DNA from: Flaccisagitta enflata
Lineage: Eukaryota; Chaetognatha; Sagittoidea; Aphragmophora
Length of the DNA stretch: 64,000 nucleotides
NCBI GenBank assembly: GCA_965153355.1
Contig: OZ231126.1
Span: forward strand, 77,872,001 to 77,936,000
Direction: 5' to 3'
Positions 1-12,802 of this stretch are shown here, one piece after another. How positions within the stretch are numbered: the stretch's first letter is position 1; each line of letters begins with the position of its first letter. Made by a program: the position numbers and the translations under genes. The notes beneath the pieces are model-generated. The model made no database searches. It saw nothing but the letters and a program-made list of their open reading frames with translations, and was not told where the DNA came from.

Positions 1-668
1 CCCCAAACTCAAATCTCGTCCCCAAACTCAAATCTCGTCCCCAAACTCAAATCTCGTCCCCAAACTCAAATCTCGTCCCCAAACTCAAATCTCGTCCCCA
101 AACTCAAATCTGTCCCCAAACTCAAATCTCGTCCCCAAACTCAAATCTCGTCCCCAAACTCAAATCTCGTCCCCAAACTCAAATCTCGTCCCCAAACTCA
201 AATCTCGTCCCCAAACTCAAATCTCGTCCCCAAACTCAAATCTCGTCCCCAAACTCAAATCTCGTCCCCAAACTCAAATCTCGTCCCCAAACTCAAATCT
301 CGTCCCCAAACTCAAATCTCGTCCCCAAACTCAAATCTCGTCCCCAAACTCAAATCTCGTCCCCAAACTCAAATCTCGTCCCCAAACTCAAATCTCGTCC
401 CCAAACTCAAATCTCGTCCCCAAACTCAAATCTCGTCCCCAAACTCAAATCTCGTCCCCAAACTCAAATCTCGTCCCCAAACTCAAATCTCGTCCCCAAA
501 CTCAAATCTCGTCCCCAAACTCAAATCTCGTCCCCAAACTCAAATCTTGTCCCCAAACTCAAATCTCGTCCCCAAACTCAAATCTCGTCCCCAAACTCAA
601 ATCTCGTCCCCAAACTCAAATCTCGTCCCCAAACTCAAATCTCGTCCCCAAACTCAAATCTCATCCCC
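1..668. repeat. 20-bp minisatellite ccccaaactcaaatctcgtc
   Basis: About 33 near-identical head-to-tail copies from the first base, with one shortened unit near 106 and single substitutions near 547 and 662. The array is cut by the window edge. It is probably the core of a Family A element whose right end lies at 1092-1191. Confidence 0.98.
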
Positions 669-1091
669 AGAGTGTCCAGGAACAAACCCTAGGTTGTAAA
701 AAATGGTCAAGAATAGTGGAATGTCTTTTTTGATGCATTAGTTACAAATTAAGGGCTAAAAAATAAAAATGGGCTAGTAAAAACAGCATCTAGATCCCAA
801 AAATAGGAATAATGAAGCATTTTCAAGTATTTCTTAAAGCTAAAAATGACTTTTAAAGCTACAAAAAATTTAGTAAATATCTGAGAAGTGTGGCAATAAT
901 TGCTGTACAAGTTTGGAGGGAAATTTCCGAGATAAGACCTAAAAAAACTTGTTTAAAACCGCAAATCTGGGATTTGGGCCATTATGCTTGGATTTGGGCT
1001 ATTTGGCAGAATCTGGGTCAGAATAGGCGCAAAAGGAGACAAAACCCTTAGGATGGGACAGGGGGGATGAGCAAACAGACATATGGACAGA

Positions 1092-1191
1092 TTCCCCGTG
1101 TTCTACAGGACACTCCTTCAGGGTCGCTGCCCTACTCCCCCTCAACTTCTATCACACACTACTCAAGCGGGGCACGGGTACCGCTGACCAC
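1092..1191. mobile_element. Family A right end (copy A1, left end outside window)
   Basis: Contains the inner end (ccccgtgttctacagg ... gggtcgctgccct) and outer end (ggggcacgggtaccgctgac) of Family A in the same order as the right end of the copy at 37054-37928. Confidence 0.7.
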
Positions 1192-1460
1192 TTACTACCT
1201 TTAGGCTGCTAGTTGACTGTTTTTTTCTTTTCTGTAAAAAATTCCTTCACACAAACATCAGGTGGTAAAAGCATTTGTGTAGTAACTGTAGCCATACTTT
1301 TTATATATTTTTAGTACTATGGACCTGACTCTAGAAGCCGCTATGCTGGTCGGTTGGTCAGTTGGTCGGTCACGTAACATTTTTGAAATATAGCTTAAAT
1401 CTTCATTTAAGAGTACTTTTGGTTACTTTAGGGTACTTCAAGGTACCTAAGGGTACTTAA

Positions 1461-1640
1461 GTCACCTCCAACCCAAAAGTCACCTCCAACCCAAAAGTCA
1501 CCTTCAACCCAAAAATCACCTCCAACCCAAAAGTCACCTCCAACCCAAAAGTCACCTCCAACCCAAAAGTCACCTACAACCCAAAAGTCACCTCCAACCC
1601 AAAAGTCACCTCCAACCCAAAAGTCACCTCCAACCCAACC
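1461..1640. repeat. 18-bp minisatellite caacccaaaagtcacctc
   Basis: About ten copies. The same unit recurs as separate arrays at about 4757-4853 and 8066-8247, so it is both tandem and dispersed. Confidence 0.95.
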
Positions 1641-1761
1641 AGGACAACCAAACAGTCAACCGGGTCAACCAAACAGTCATCCAGGTCAACAAAACCATCA
1701 ACCACAGAGTAAGTCAAGTCAACCAGGGAGTCAACTAGTGTCTTAGAGATAAACAAACGGT

Positions 1762-1948
1762 CAGCCAGGGAGTCAGCCAAGGAGTCAGCCAAGGAGTCAG
1801 CCAAGGAGTCAGCCAAGGAGTCAGCCAAGGAGTCAGCCAAGGAGTCAGCCAAGGAGTCAGCCAAGGAGTCAGCCAAGGAGTCAGCCAAGGAGTCAGCCAA
1901 GGAGTCAGCCAAGGAGTCAGCCAAGGAGTCAGCCAAGGAGTCAGCCAG
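1762..1948. repeat. 12-bp minisatellite caaggagtcagc
   Basis: About 15 perfect copies. A 12-bp unit keeps all frames periodic, which explains the Ala-Asp-Ser-Leu open frame on the minus strand. Confidence 0.95.
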
Positions 1949-2287
1949 ACTCTCTAGTTGACTTTCTTATAGACTCTCTGGTTGACTTTCTTTTAGACTC
2001 TCTGGTTGACTTTCTTCATAGGAGAATTCTCAGAACACTCGTTGCTTAGGTGAAGCTTATATTGTCTTAGTCTTAGTCAGATTCAATTTTTTTTTCAAGA
2101 TCATTTTTTTCTTGATTGAAAACTAAAAAAGTCTGTCACTCCTTAGGCTGAAAAGAGAAAAAAATACTTTACTAGAATCCTTATTGGATAACCCATTCAG
2201 ACAAGTATTTTGACCAGCCAAAGCAAGAAAAGAAATTAATCAAAGGTAAATAAAACAATTAAAAGAGTGAGGTTCATTATTTCAGAT

Positions 2288-3235
2288 GTATAGACTCTCT
2301 GGTTGACTTTCTTATAGACTCTCTGGTTGACTTTCTTATAGACTCTCTGGTTGACTTTCTTATAGACTCTCTGGTTGACTTTCTTATAGACTCTCTGGTT
2401 GACTTTCTTATAGACTCTCTGGTTGACTTTCTTATAGACTCTCTGGTTGACTTTCTTATAGACTCTCTGGTTGACTTTCTTATAGACTCTCTGGTTGACT
2501 TTCTTATAGACTCTCTGGTTGACTTTCTTATAGACTCTCTGGTTGACTTTCTTATAGACTCTCTGGTTGACTTTCTTATAGACTCTCTGGTTGACTTTCT
2601 TATAGACTCTCTGGTTGACTTTCTTATAGACTCTCTGGTTGACTTTCTTATAGACTCTCTGGTTGACTTTCTTATAGACTCTCTGGTTGACTTTCTTATA
2701 GACTCTCTGGTTGACTTTCTTCTAGTCTCTCTGGTTGACTTTCTTATAGTCTCTCTGGTTGACTTTCTTATAGACTCTGTGGTTGACTTTCTTATAGACT
2801 CTCTGGTTGACTTTCTTATAGACTCTCTGGTTGACTTTCTTATAGACTCTCTGGTTGAATTTCTTATAGACGCTCTGGTTGACTCTTATAGACGCTCTAG
2901 TTGACTCTCTTATAGACGCTCTGGTTGACTTTCCTATACACTCTCTGGTTGACTTTCTTATAGACTCTCTGGTTGACTTTCTTATAGACTCTCTGGTTGA
3001 CTTTCTTATAGACTCTCCGGTAGACTTTCTTATAGATTCTCTGGTTGACTTTCTCATAGACTCTCTGGTTGACTTTCTTATAGACTCTTTGGTTGACTTT
3101 CTTATAGACTCTCTGGTTGACGACTTTCTTAAAGACTCTCTGGTTGACTCTCTGGTTTATTTTCTTATAGACTCTCTGGTTGAATTTCTGGTTGACTTTC
3201 CTATAGACTCTCTGGTTGACTCTCTGGTTGACAGC
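2288..3235. repeat. 24-bp minisatellite containing gttgactttcttatagac
   Basis: About 39 copies, perfect from 2291 to 2720 and progressively degenerate after that. The divisible-by-3 unit opens long frames on both strands (a plus-strand repeat of DSLVDFLI). The non-repetitive Asn/Asp-rich tail at 3236-3475 shows no recognisable domain. Confidence 0.95.
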
Positions 3236-3554
3236 TGCGGAGTTACATGCAGCAACAGCAACGATGATAGCTGCGTTGTCACCAAAAACACCGATGTTTT
3301 TAGCAACAACGCTTTCAACAATGACAATGACAACGAAAACAACAGTGACAAAATGGGCAATATCAGCAACGACAACAATGACAACGACAATGACAACATC
3401 AACACAGTGGAGATATTTTGTGACAATCAGGATCTACAAATAAACCAAATACTTTCAACTTGTGAATGCTTGTAGAAAAACATATTATTAATTTCGATCA
3501 AAGTTTTTGTACTGGTAGCAACCATTACTGTCTTGCTGAAAAAAGATAGTAATT

Positions 3555-6500
3555 ATGGACTCTCCAGGGTCTGCTTTGGTTGCAATACTTTATATCATAT
3601 ATTATAGGGGGGATTTTGTCACCGATGCATATTGGCATGCAGACTCCTGCCCTAGAGGCCCCCACCATTTTATCTTCAGCAGCAGGCCTTCATTTAGAAT
3701 TGTAGAGAAATTAGTGGCGACATTTGTAGAGACATTTGTAGAGACATTTGTAGAGACATTTGTAGAGACATTTGTAGAGACATTTGTAGAGACATTTGTA
3801 GAGACATTTGTAGAGACATTTGTAGAGACATTTGTAGAGACATTTGTAGAGAGATTTGTAGAGAGATTTGTAGAGAGATTTGTAGAGAGATTTGTAGAGA
3901 CATTTGTAGAGACATTTGTAGAGACATTTGCATATTGCTGTTTCAATACCTTCAAGTTCAAGGGATTTAATATCTCAAAACGCCACCATTTTATCTTCAA
4001 CGGCAGGACTTCATTTAGAATTGTAGCGAGATTAGAAGCGACATTTGTAGCGACATTTGTAGAGACGTTAATAGAGACATTGATAGACATTTGTAGCGAC
4101 ATTTGTAGCGACATTTGTAGCGACATTTGTAGCGACATTTGTAGCGACATTTGTAGAGACATTTGTAGAGACATTTGTAGAGACATTTGTAGAGACATTT
4201 GTAGAGACATTTGTAGAGACATTTGTAGAGACATTTGTAGAGACATTTGTAGAGACATTTGTAGAGACATTTGTAGAGACATTTGTAGAGACATTTGTGG
4301 AGACAATGTACAAAAATCTCATTTGCATATTGTTGTTTCAATACCTTTAAGTTCAAGGGATTTAATATCTCAAAATGCCAAAATGGGTGGTGGTGGGGGA
4401 GGGTGGTGGCTCAAACCTAAAGTGACTTAATGATTACTGAGAAGCAAAGCAACAAAATAATGAGAAAAATGCATGAACTTTCAAAACCACCCGAAGGGGG
4501 AAAGGTTGGGGCTTTGAAGGCAGGGGTTTTGAAGGGGGATTTTGTCCCCGATGCACAATGACATGCAGACATGCCCCAAAGGCCCCTTCCATTTTTTCCT
4601 CAACAGTACGTCTTTATTTAGAATTGTAGCGCTATTTGTAGCAACATTTGTAGAGACATTTGTAGAGAAATTTGTAGAGATATTCGTAGAGATATTTAAA
4701 GAGACATTTGTGGAGACAATGTACAAAAAACTCATTTGCATATTGCCGTTTCAATACCACCACCTCAAACCCAAAAGTCACCTCCAACACAAAAGGTACA
4801 TCCATCCCATAAGTCACCTCCAACCCAAAAGTCACCTCCAACCCAGAAGTTGACGAGGCTTGTGATGACTATGAGAATCACCCGAAGGGGAAAAGTTCAG
4901 GGCTTTTAAGGCAGGGGTTTTGAAGGGGGATTTTGTCACCGATGCACATTGACATGCAGACTCATGCCCTAGAGGCCCCAACTATTTTTTCTTCAACAGT
5001 ACGCCTTCATTTAGATCTGTAGAGAAATAAGTAGCGACATTTGTAGAGACATTTGTAGAGACATTTGTAGAGACATTTGTAGAGACATTTGTAGAGACAT
5101 TTGTAGAGACAATGTACAAAAATCTCATTTGCATATTGCTGTTTCAATACCTTTAAGTTCAAGGGAGTTAATATCTCAAAACGCCAAAATGGGTGGTGGT
5201 GGGGGGGTGGTGGCTCAAACCTAAAGCGACTTAATGATTGCTGAGAAGCAAAGCAACAAAATAATGAGAAAAATGCATGGACTTTCAAAACCACCCGAAG
5301 GGGGAAAGGTTTGGGCTTTGAAGGCAGGGGTTCTGAAGGGGGAAAGGTTGTGGCTTTGAAGGCAGGGGTTTTGAAGGGGGATTTTGTCCCCAATGTACAT
5401 TGACATGCAGACTCATGCCCCAAAGACCCCATCCATTTTTTCCTCAACAGTACGCCTTTATTTGGATTTGTTGCGACATTTGTAGCAACGTTTGTAGAGA
5501 CATTTGTAGAGATATTTGTAGAGACACTTGTAGAGACATTTGTAGAGACATTTGTAGAGACATCTGTAGAGACAATGTAGAAAAATCTCATTTGCATATT
5601 GCTGTGTCAATACCTTTAAGTTCAAGGGATTTAATATCTTAAAACGCCAAAATGGATGGTGGTGGGGGAGGGTGGTGGCTCAAACCTGAAGTGACTTAAT
5701 GATTGCTGAGAAGCAAAGCAACAAAATGAGAAAAATGCATGGACTTTCAAAACCACCCGAAGGGGGAAAGGTTGGGGCTTTGAAGGCAGGGGTTTTGAAG
5801 GGGGATTTTGTCCCCGATGCTCAATGACATGCAGACTCATGCCCATGAGGCCCCAACCATTTTTTCTTCAACATTACGCCTTCATTTAGATCAGTAGAGA
5901 AATTAGTAGCGACACTTGTAGCGACATTTGTAGAGACATTTGTAGAGACATTTGTAGAGACACTGGTAGAGACATTTGTAGCGACATTTGTAGCGACATT
6001 TGTAGCGACCTTTGTAGCAACATTTGTAGAGACACTTGTAGAGACATTTGTAGAGACAATGTACAAAAATCTCATTTGCATATTGCTGTTTCAATACCTT
6101 TAAGTTCAAGGGATTTAATATCTCAAAACGCCAAAATGGGTGGTGGTGGGGGAGGGTGGTGGCTCAAACCTAAAGTGACTTAATGATTGCTGAGAAGCAA
6201 AGCAACAAAATGAGAAAAATGCATGGACTTTCAAAACCACCCGAAGGGGGAAAGGTTGGGGCTTTGAAGGCAGGGGTTTTGAAGGGGGATTTTGTCCCCA
6301 ATGCTCAATGACATGCAGACTCATGCCCCAGAGGCCCCAACCATTTTTTCTTCAACATTACGCCTTCATTTAGATCAGTAGAGAAATTAGTAGCGACATT
6401 TGTAGCGACATTTGTAGAGACATTTGTAGAGACACTGGTGGAGACATTTGTAGAGACATTTGTAGAGACATTTGTAGAGACATTTGTAGCGACATTTGTA

Positions 6501-8060
6501 GCGACATTTGTAGAGACATTTGTAGAGACACTGGTAGAGACATTTGTAGAGACACTGGTAGAGACATTTGTAGAGACATTTGTAGCGACATTTGTAGCGA
6601 CATTTGTAGCGACATTTGTAGCAACATTTGTAGAGACACTTGTAGAGACATTTGTAGAGACAATGTATAAAAATCTCATTTGCATATTGCTGTTTCAATA
6701 CCTTTAAGTTCAAGGGATTTAATATCTCAAAACGCCAAAATGGGTGGTGGTGGGGGAGGGTGGTGGCTCAAACCTAAAGTGACTTAATGATTGCTGAGAA
6801 GCAAAGCAACAAAATGAGAAAAATGCATGGACTTTCAAAACCACCCGAAGGGGGAAAGGTTGGGGCTTTGAAGGCAGGGGTTTTGAAGGGGGATTTTGTC
6901 CCCGATGCTCAATGACATGCAGACTCATGCCCCAGAGGCCCCAACCATTTTTTCTCCAACATTACACCTTCATTTAGATCAGTAGAGAAATTAGTAGCAA
7001 CATTTGTAGCGACATTTGTAGAGACATCTGTTGAGACATTTGTAGAGACACTGGTAGAGACATTTGTAGAGACATTTGTAGCGACATTTGTAGCGACCTT
7101 TGTAGCAACATTTGTAGAGACACTTGTAGAGACATTTGTAGAGACAATGTACAAAAATCTCATTTGCATATTGCTGTTTCAATACCTTTAAGTTCAAGGG
7201 ATTTAATATCTCAAAACGCCAAAATGGGTGGTGGTGGGGGAGGGTGGTGGCTCAAACCTAAAGTGACTTAATGATTGCTGAGAAGCAAAGCAACAAAATG
7301 AGAAAAATGCATGGACTTTCAAAACCACCCGAAGGGGGAAAGGTTGGGGCTTTGAAGGCAGGGGTTTTGAAGGGGGATTTTGTCCCCAATGTAAATTGAC
7401 ATGCAGACTCGTGCCCCAAAGGCCCCATCCATTTTTTCCTCAACAGTACGCCTTTATTTAGAATTGTTGCGACATTTGTAGCGACATTTATAGAGACATT
7501 TGTAGAGATATTTGTAGAGACACTTGTAGAGACACTTGTAGAGACATTTGTAGAGACATTTGTAGAGACACTTGTAGAGACATTTGTAGAGACAATGTAC
7601 AAAAATCTCATTTGCATATTGCTGTTTCAATACCTTTAAGTTCAAGGGATTAAATATCTCAAAACGCCAAAATGGGTGGTGGTGGGGGAGGGTGGTGGCT
7701 CAAACCTAAAGCGACTTAATGATAGCTGAGAAGCAAAGCAACAAAATGAGAAAAATGCATGGACTTTCAAAACCACCCGAAGGGGGAAAGGTTGGGGCTT
7801 TGAAGGCAGGGGTTTTGAAGGGGGATTTTGTCCTCGATGTACATTGACATGCAGACTCATGCCCCAAAGGCCCCAACCATTTTTTTTTTCAACAGTACGC
7901 CTTCATTTAGAATTGTAGCGACATTTGTAGAGACATTTGTAAAGGGATTTGTAGAGACATTTGTAGAGACATTTGTAGAGAAATTTGTAGAGATATTCGT
8001 TGAGATATTCGCGGAGACAATGTACAAAAATCCCATTTGCATATTGCCGTTCCAATACCC
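3555..8060. repeat. Higher-order tandem repeat, units ~390-600 bp with nested 12-bp arrays
   Basis: The landmark tgcatattgctgtttcaata recurs near 3930, 4325, 4737, 5130, 5591, 6078, 6682, 7166, 7613 and 8037. Each unit has a conserved G-rich segment (gggtggtggtgggggagggt), an AAG-rich segment, and a gacatttgtaga array of roughly 5-24 copies; array length accounts for most of the unit-length variation. The last unit runs into the 18-bp minisatellite at 8066. Open frames here are repeat artefacts. Confidence 0.95.
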
Positions 8061-8065
8061 CCACC

Positions 8066-8250
8066 TCAAACCCAAAAGTCACCTCCAACCTAAAAGTCAC
8101 CTCCAACCCAAAAGTCACCTTCAACCCAAAAGACACCTTCAACCCAAAAGTCACCTTCAACCCAAAAGTCACCTTCAACCCAAAAGTCACCTTCAACCCA
8201 AAAGTCACCTTCAACCCAAAAGTCACCTTCAACCCAAAAGTCACCACCTT
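8066..8250. repeat. 18-bp minisatellite (third array)
   Basis: About ten copies of the cacctyCaacccaaaagt unit, matching the arrays at 1461-1640 and 4757-4853. Confidence 0.95.
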
Positions 8251-8401
8251 TCTATGATATTTTGATTTCAGTTTATTTTTCTTTTGGTAGATTACATCGA
8301 TTTAAGAAATTTTACTTATGAATACCTTTATAAAAATGATTTTTTTTTCAATCATATGTTTATAATTTTTTTACTTAGTTTTTAGATGAGTCCTTGCATC
8401 T

Positions 8402-8642
8402 ATGTAATTGGCTGGTCGGTCGGTCGGTCGGTAACGCATTCATTAGAAACATCAAAATCATGCATTTTTTCAACAGTTAAGTGCTTCTAACCCAGTAAAA
8501 AAAAACGTACATTATTCATTAAATCATTTATTCATTCATAAATGACATTCATTCATAAAAGAACATTCATCCACAAAAAACATTCATTCATAAAAGACAT
8601 TCATTCAAAAAGGTCGCATCGTTGGCCTACTTGGCCTTGTTT
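8402..8642 (+). mobile_element. Family B class III element
   Basis: Head ggctggtcggtcggtcgg, then gtaacgcattcatt, an attcat/aaaagacattcat repetitive middle and tail gttggcctacttggccttg. It shares head, gtaacgcattcatt and tail with 45032-45154. Confidence 0.7.
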
Positions 8643-8644
8643 TC

Positions 8645-9020
8645 TGAAGTGCGGGGCTCCAAGCTTAAGCTTATTAAGCTTACTTGTTAATCCGGCATAG
8701 ATTGTAGCCATAGTAATGTTACAGTGGCTTCATCAGCTCTATCATTAACCGGGTTACCGGTGGTGACCTGCTGCATTTCTTTGAGAATATATTTAAAGAT
8801 TCAAAATATTTTTTACGCTCGAGATGGTTATGCTTAATACCCGTTTTGTCGATAATGGATTATCATATTGCACAAATATTCACATCAACAGCTTAAAAAC
8901 AACAGAAGCATACAAATAAAATGGCGGCCGTTGCCATAAATTGATAATGAAAGTAATAACGGAATAGAATTATCAAAAACTGCAAATTGCAAATGATTTG
9001 AAAATCTAGTCTCCGTACTG
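8645..9020. other. No gene recognised
   Basis: Unique-looking AT-rich sequence with no coding similarity, RNA gene or clear repeat that I can see. Confidence 0.4.
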
Positions 9021-9035
9021 AATGTATTCACGATT

Positions 9036-9180
9036 GTGTCTACCAATGTCTCTACAAAAGTCTCTACAAATGTCGCTACAAAAGTCGCTACAAATGTCGC
9101 TACAAAAGTCGCTACGAAAGTCTCCACAAAAGTCTCCACAAAAGTCGCTACGAAAGTCGCCACAAAAGTCGCTACAAGCC
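9036..9180. repeat. Inverted copy of the 12-bp gacatttgtaga array
   Basis: Units tctctacaaatg, tcgctacaaaag and similar are the reverse complement of the array nested in 3555-8060, about 1 kb beyond it and outside its larger unit. Confidence 0.85.
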
Positions 9181-9257
9181 TTCCTTCGGTTTTTAATAAG
9201 AATCGTTCACCTAATCCAGGAACGGCGGGAACCTCTCTCAGTCCCACCAATTTGTTC

Positions 9258-9403
9258 ATCCGTCCGTCTGTCCGTCACATTTTACTTTTTTCATGGCTTT
9301 GATTCTTTTAACTCACTGCTCTTGCCCAAATGCTCTAGTGACCCTAAATGCAGCCCCTGCCCACCCACATGCAAATTGGGTAGCCCTGTACCTTGCCTTG
9401 TTT
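9258..9403 (+). mobile_element. Family B class I element, 5'-truncated
   Basis: Starts in the ccgtccgtctgtccgtc stretch, keeps the ctgctcttgcccaaatgctc middle and ends gtagccctgtaccttgcc ttgttt. The palindromic head is missing. Confidence 0.7.
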
Positions 9404-9865
9404 CAATACCAGATGTGTTGGTCTCATGACATCTGTTTTACCGGGTTCAACTGTATGAGGTTTTTTTACATCAGAGGACAATGGCCCAACCAGATCTGAA
9501 AGAGAAGGGGCTGGAGGCGGAGGAGGCGGAGAAGGCAAAAGAGGCGGAAGTGGTGATAGAAACAAAGGAGATAGGGGAGGCCGATATAGCAACGTATAGT
9601 CCAAAGAGTTGATCCAGAAGACTGTATGGACGACGGTATATTTGAGGACAAATTCCCCGTCCCCTCCCTCCCCCCCTACAAAAGAGGAAAAAAAATATTC
9701 GAGATAGCGTGTCACTTTCAGATTCTCCTCTCTTAAAAGCGAGCTGCGTGATTAGCAACATCGTTGCAACATCATTGTTTTTTTTTTGTTTTCGTTGTTT
9801 GCCGTTGTTGGCAAGGATGATCTCACATCCTTACTAATTCATGTAGTTGTCACTGGCCACTCTTT

Positions 9866-10003
9866 TGACTAGGGATGTGGAAGCGATTGACCGCTCCCAA
9901 TTTAGAGGATGGGATAGCTACTAGTATTTGAACTGTAAATTGGAAGCGGAAGCGGAAGCGGAAGCGGTGGAAGCGGCTTGAAAATCGACCGCTTCCACAT
10001 CCC

Positions 10004-10010
<7 letters not shown>
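9866..10010. mobile_element. Foldback element with ggaagc repeats
   Basis: Ends ctagggatgtggaagcg and its inverted partner cgcttccacatccctag flank a ggaagc tandem run. Related ggaagc elements lie at 31208-31420, 31763-31975 and 33135-33335. Confidence 0.75.

Positions 10011-10066
<56 letters not shown>
10004..10066. repeat. (GA)n microsatellite
   Basis: About 30 GA repeats directly after the foldback end at 10008. Confidence 0.95.
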
Positions 10067-10069
<3 letters not shown>

Positions 10070-10550
10070 TGAGTGTTTGACTTATACTCGAGTATTGGTA
10101 ATATGTTTTTTTCAACCATAACAGTCGCGGGTGGTTGGACAGGTGCGGTGATGCAAGAGAAGCTCGCAATTCAAATTTCGTTACTGAACAAACGACTGAC
10201 CGACAGACCAGCGGACTGACTCACGACTCACGAGTGTAGTTTTCTGCACCAAGGAATGATGAACTGCAGTAGACAAGAGGAAAAAAAGAAATACAGTGGG
10301 TTCACTAATCCCTCAGTAGCCATGTGCTTAAGTCCTTAAGACTTTGAGGTCATTCTTCGGTTGTCACGACGAAAAGAGGCGAGAAAGAGTGGAGCCAAAA
10401 TGGGAGAGTATTGGAAAAGGCCAAAAATGGGGAGGAGAGAATTACTTAATTTGGTATGATTTGGTAAGAATGAGATATGAGGAGAACTGGGATAGGTTAA
10501 ATGAAGAGATTGTGATTTACTGAGAGAGAGACAGAGTTACAAACTTATTT

Positions 10551-10790
10551 CTAGTCGCGTGCAAGCGACTCTATGACCCGCTCTGTCCGTTGGTTGATCC
10601 GGCCGTCGGTCCGTCCGTCGGTCATGCTTGCCTTTTTTTTCCTCGTCGTTTTACGTCATTTTAAATCATTTAAAATAATTCTAAGTCATAATAATTCATT
10701 TTTGTCTTTTAGTTTTTTAGTCTTTTAGTCTTTTATTCGGTCATTTAGTCATTTAGTCTTTTGGTCTTATAGTCCTAAGGTGTTGGCCAG
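10551..10790 (+). mobile_element. Family B class II element
   Basis: Head agtcgcgtgcaagcgact, then atgacccgctctgtccg, ccgtcggtcc repeats, a tttagtc-type middle and tail aaggtgttggcc. Confidence 0.75.
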
Positions 10791-11203
10791 ACCTGTACAT
10801 CTTGCTTTCCTTCCGAGTAGCAGATATTTTTCCGGAAAATCTTGCGACTAGTCTAGCTATGCTTTCATATGCCTTTTCATATTTAACTATGAATGTTACA
10901 CAACGCAACTACTCAACAATATCTGAAATAAGGACAAGAGCCTTTGGAGTGCTAACTTTTTTTTTTATCCGGACCCATCACAACTATCCTTCAAATGTCT
11001 GAAAAGATATTCAAATATTACCAAAAGACTAATCAAAACTTATGCAACATTTAGAAAATTGTCACTAATCTCTGTCTATACATGAGATATGCAGACCACA
11101 AGAAAACATTTGACTCGGGCAACATTACATTGCAACCCAAAAAGAAATTGATTGATAGAAAGAAACTCTTTTCTTCCTGAAACAACTCTCTCAAAAAATA
11201 TTT

Positions 11204-11372
<169 letters not shown>

Positions 11373-11668
11373 TTCATTTTCTTGTTTGTTTTTTCTTGCC
11401 TTCTCTTTCTTCTTTCCTTCCTTCCTTCCTTCCTTCCTTCCTTCCTTCCTTCTTCCTTCCTTCCTTCTTTTCTTTTTCCTTTGCTTCTTCCTTAAACCTT
11501 CCGAGTATCACTCAGCCCTTCAAAAGGGCGCTACTCTCAGAATGTACAGGTCTGGTGTTGGCGTTGTTTTCTTAAGACTTGGACCAAACCTGAGAAAAAG
11601 GTGGGCGAAAGAGTGTCAGATAAGGGGAGCGTAAGGGGAGGAGAAAATGTGTGTGACAGAGAGAGAGA

Positions 11669-11725
11669 GATCCGGAACAGAAACATTTTTAAGTAAAGTT
11701 TCAGATCTCGGATCCGATCCAGGAG

Positions 11726-11729
<4 letters not shown>
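11669..11729. repeat. ~60-bp segment duplicated at 13384-13443
   Basis: The stretch beginning gatccggaacagaaacattt and ending gatccaggagtgca occurs identically at both places, 1.7 kb apart. Here it leads directly into a GA microsatellite (11730-11784). Confidence 0.95.

Positions 11730-11784
<55 letters not shown>
11730..11784. repeat. (GA)n microsatellite
   Basis: About 27 GA repeats following the duplicated segment. Confidence 0.95.
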
Positions 11785-11787
<3 letters not shown>

Positions 11788-12802
11788 AAAAGTGGTAGAA
11801 GATTGACCAGTGTAGTGAACTTAGAGGTATTTTAAGATACCGGAGGCAAGGAGAAATGCCCCTGCCTTCTATGGAAAAGCCCATTAATTAGGGCGTACGC
11901 AATGGCGGGGGAAGGGGTGGGGGCGACGGGTGGGGGATAATGAGGAGGTTGAGTTGCAAAAGATAGAGACCCGAAACATGGATTTCAATGGCGTTCCCGT
12001 GGACAGGGGCACATGGGCAGTGGCAGCGATGCAAAACAGCAAAATAAAGAAAAAAAGTCGAGCGAGTGAATGTGTGACTAACTGACCGACGAACAAACGG
12101 GCCGACTGACGACAAAGCTGACACAAGAGTGAACAAAAGTCAAAGGAAGGAGACGAAAGAGACGGAAGTGTAAAAAGAACAAGATTGGGGTGAAAGGTGA
12201 GAGAGATAGCACATAATAAAAGAAACAAAAAAACGAAAAAAAAAAAAAACAAAAAAAGAAAAAAGAAAGACCCGGACCCCGTAACAATGGAGTATCTATG
12301 GGGTGTCAAGTGAAATACAATTATGGAAAGTGGAAAAAAGACCGGATGGAATAAGATAAAAAAAAAAATACAGGAAGAACAGAAAAAAATTACGAGGAAA
12401 AAAAGTTGAATAGGAGAAGCCTCGAGGAATGTTGTGGGTTTTGGCGGTAGACGGAAGGAAAAGCAACAGCAAGTCCACAGGCATGAATTATATTTGTAAT
12501 AAGGAAGATAATGTTGATGCAACAGGCCATGATTGGGCAAAAGAGGAAATGGAATAAGTGAAAGTAAATACATTACGGTCATTTCTGAATCATAGTTATT
12601 AGTTAAGTATCAGTCGTACATATTGAAATTCAATGTTTGCGATAGGTTATGTTAACTACCGTATTAATTGTAATCAGCGCCTTGGCCCTAGGGCGCCTTC
12701 AAATTTGAAATACAAAATTGCCATCTCTGCCTCGTAATTAGCGCCCCTCGATTTTACTGTAGTTCTTTCGAAAAATGGTATAGAACTGTTATAGAATATT
12801 GC

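Noticed and set aside
1-668. Possible CRISPR-like or telomeric array
   Set aside because: Head-to-tail 20-bp units without spacers and not a telomere motif; a plain minisatellite.
2879-3475. 198-codon plus-strand open frame with DSLVDFLI repeats and an Asn/Asp-rich tail
   Set aside because: The frame comes from a 24-bp minisatellite that is open on both strands; the non-repeat tail has no recognisable domain and is itself low-complexity.
3555-4430. Long open frames (TFVE, MSLQ, STNV repeats) on both strands at 3.5-7.6 kb
   Set aside because: A 12-bp repeat unit keeps several frames open; the repeat backbone between arrays is not conserved as protein.
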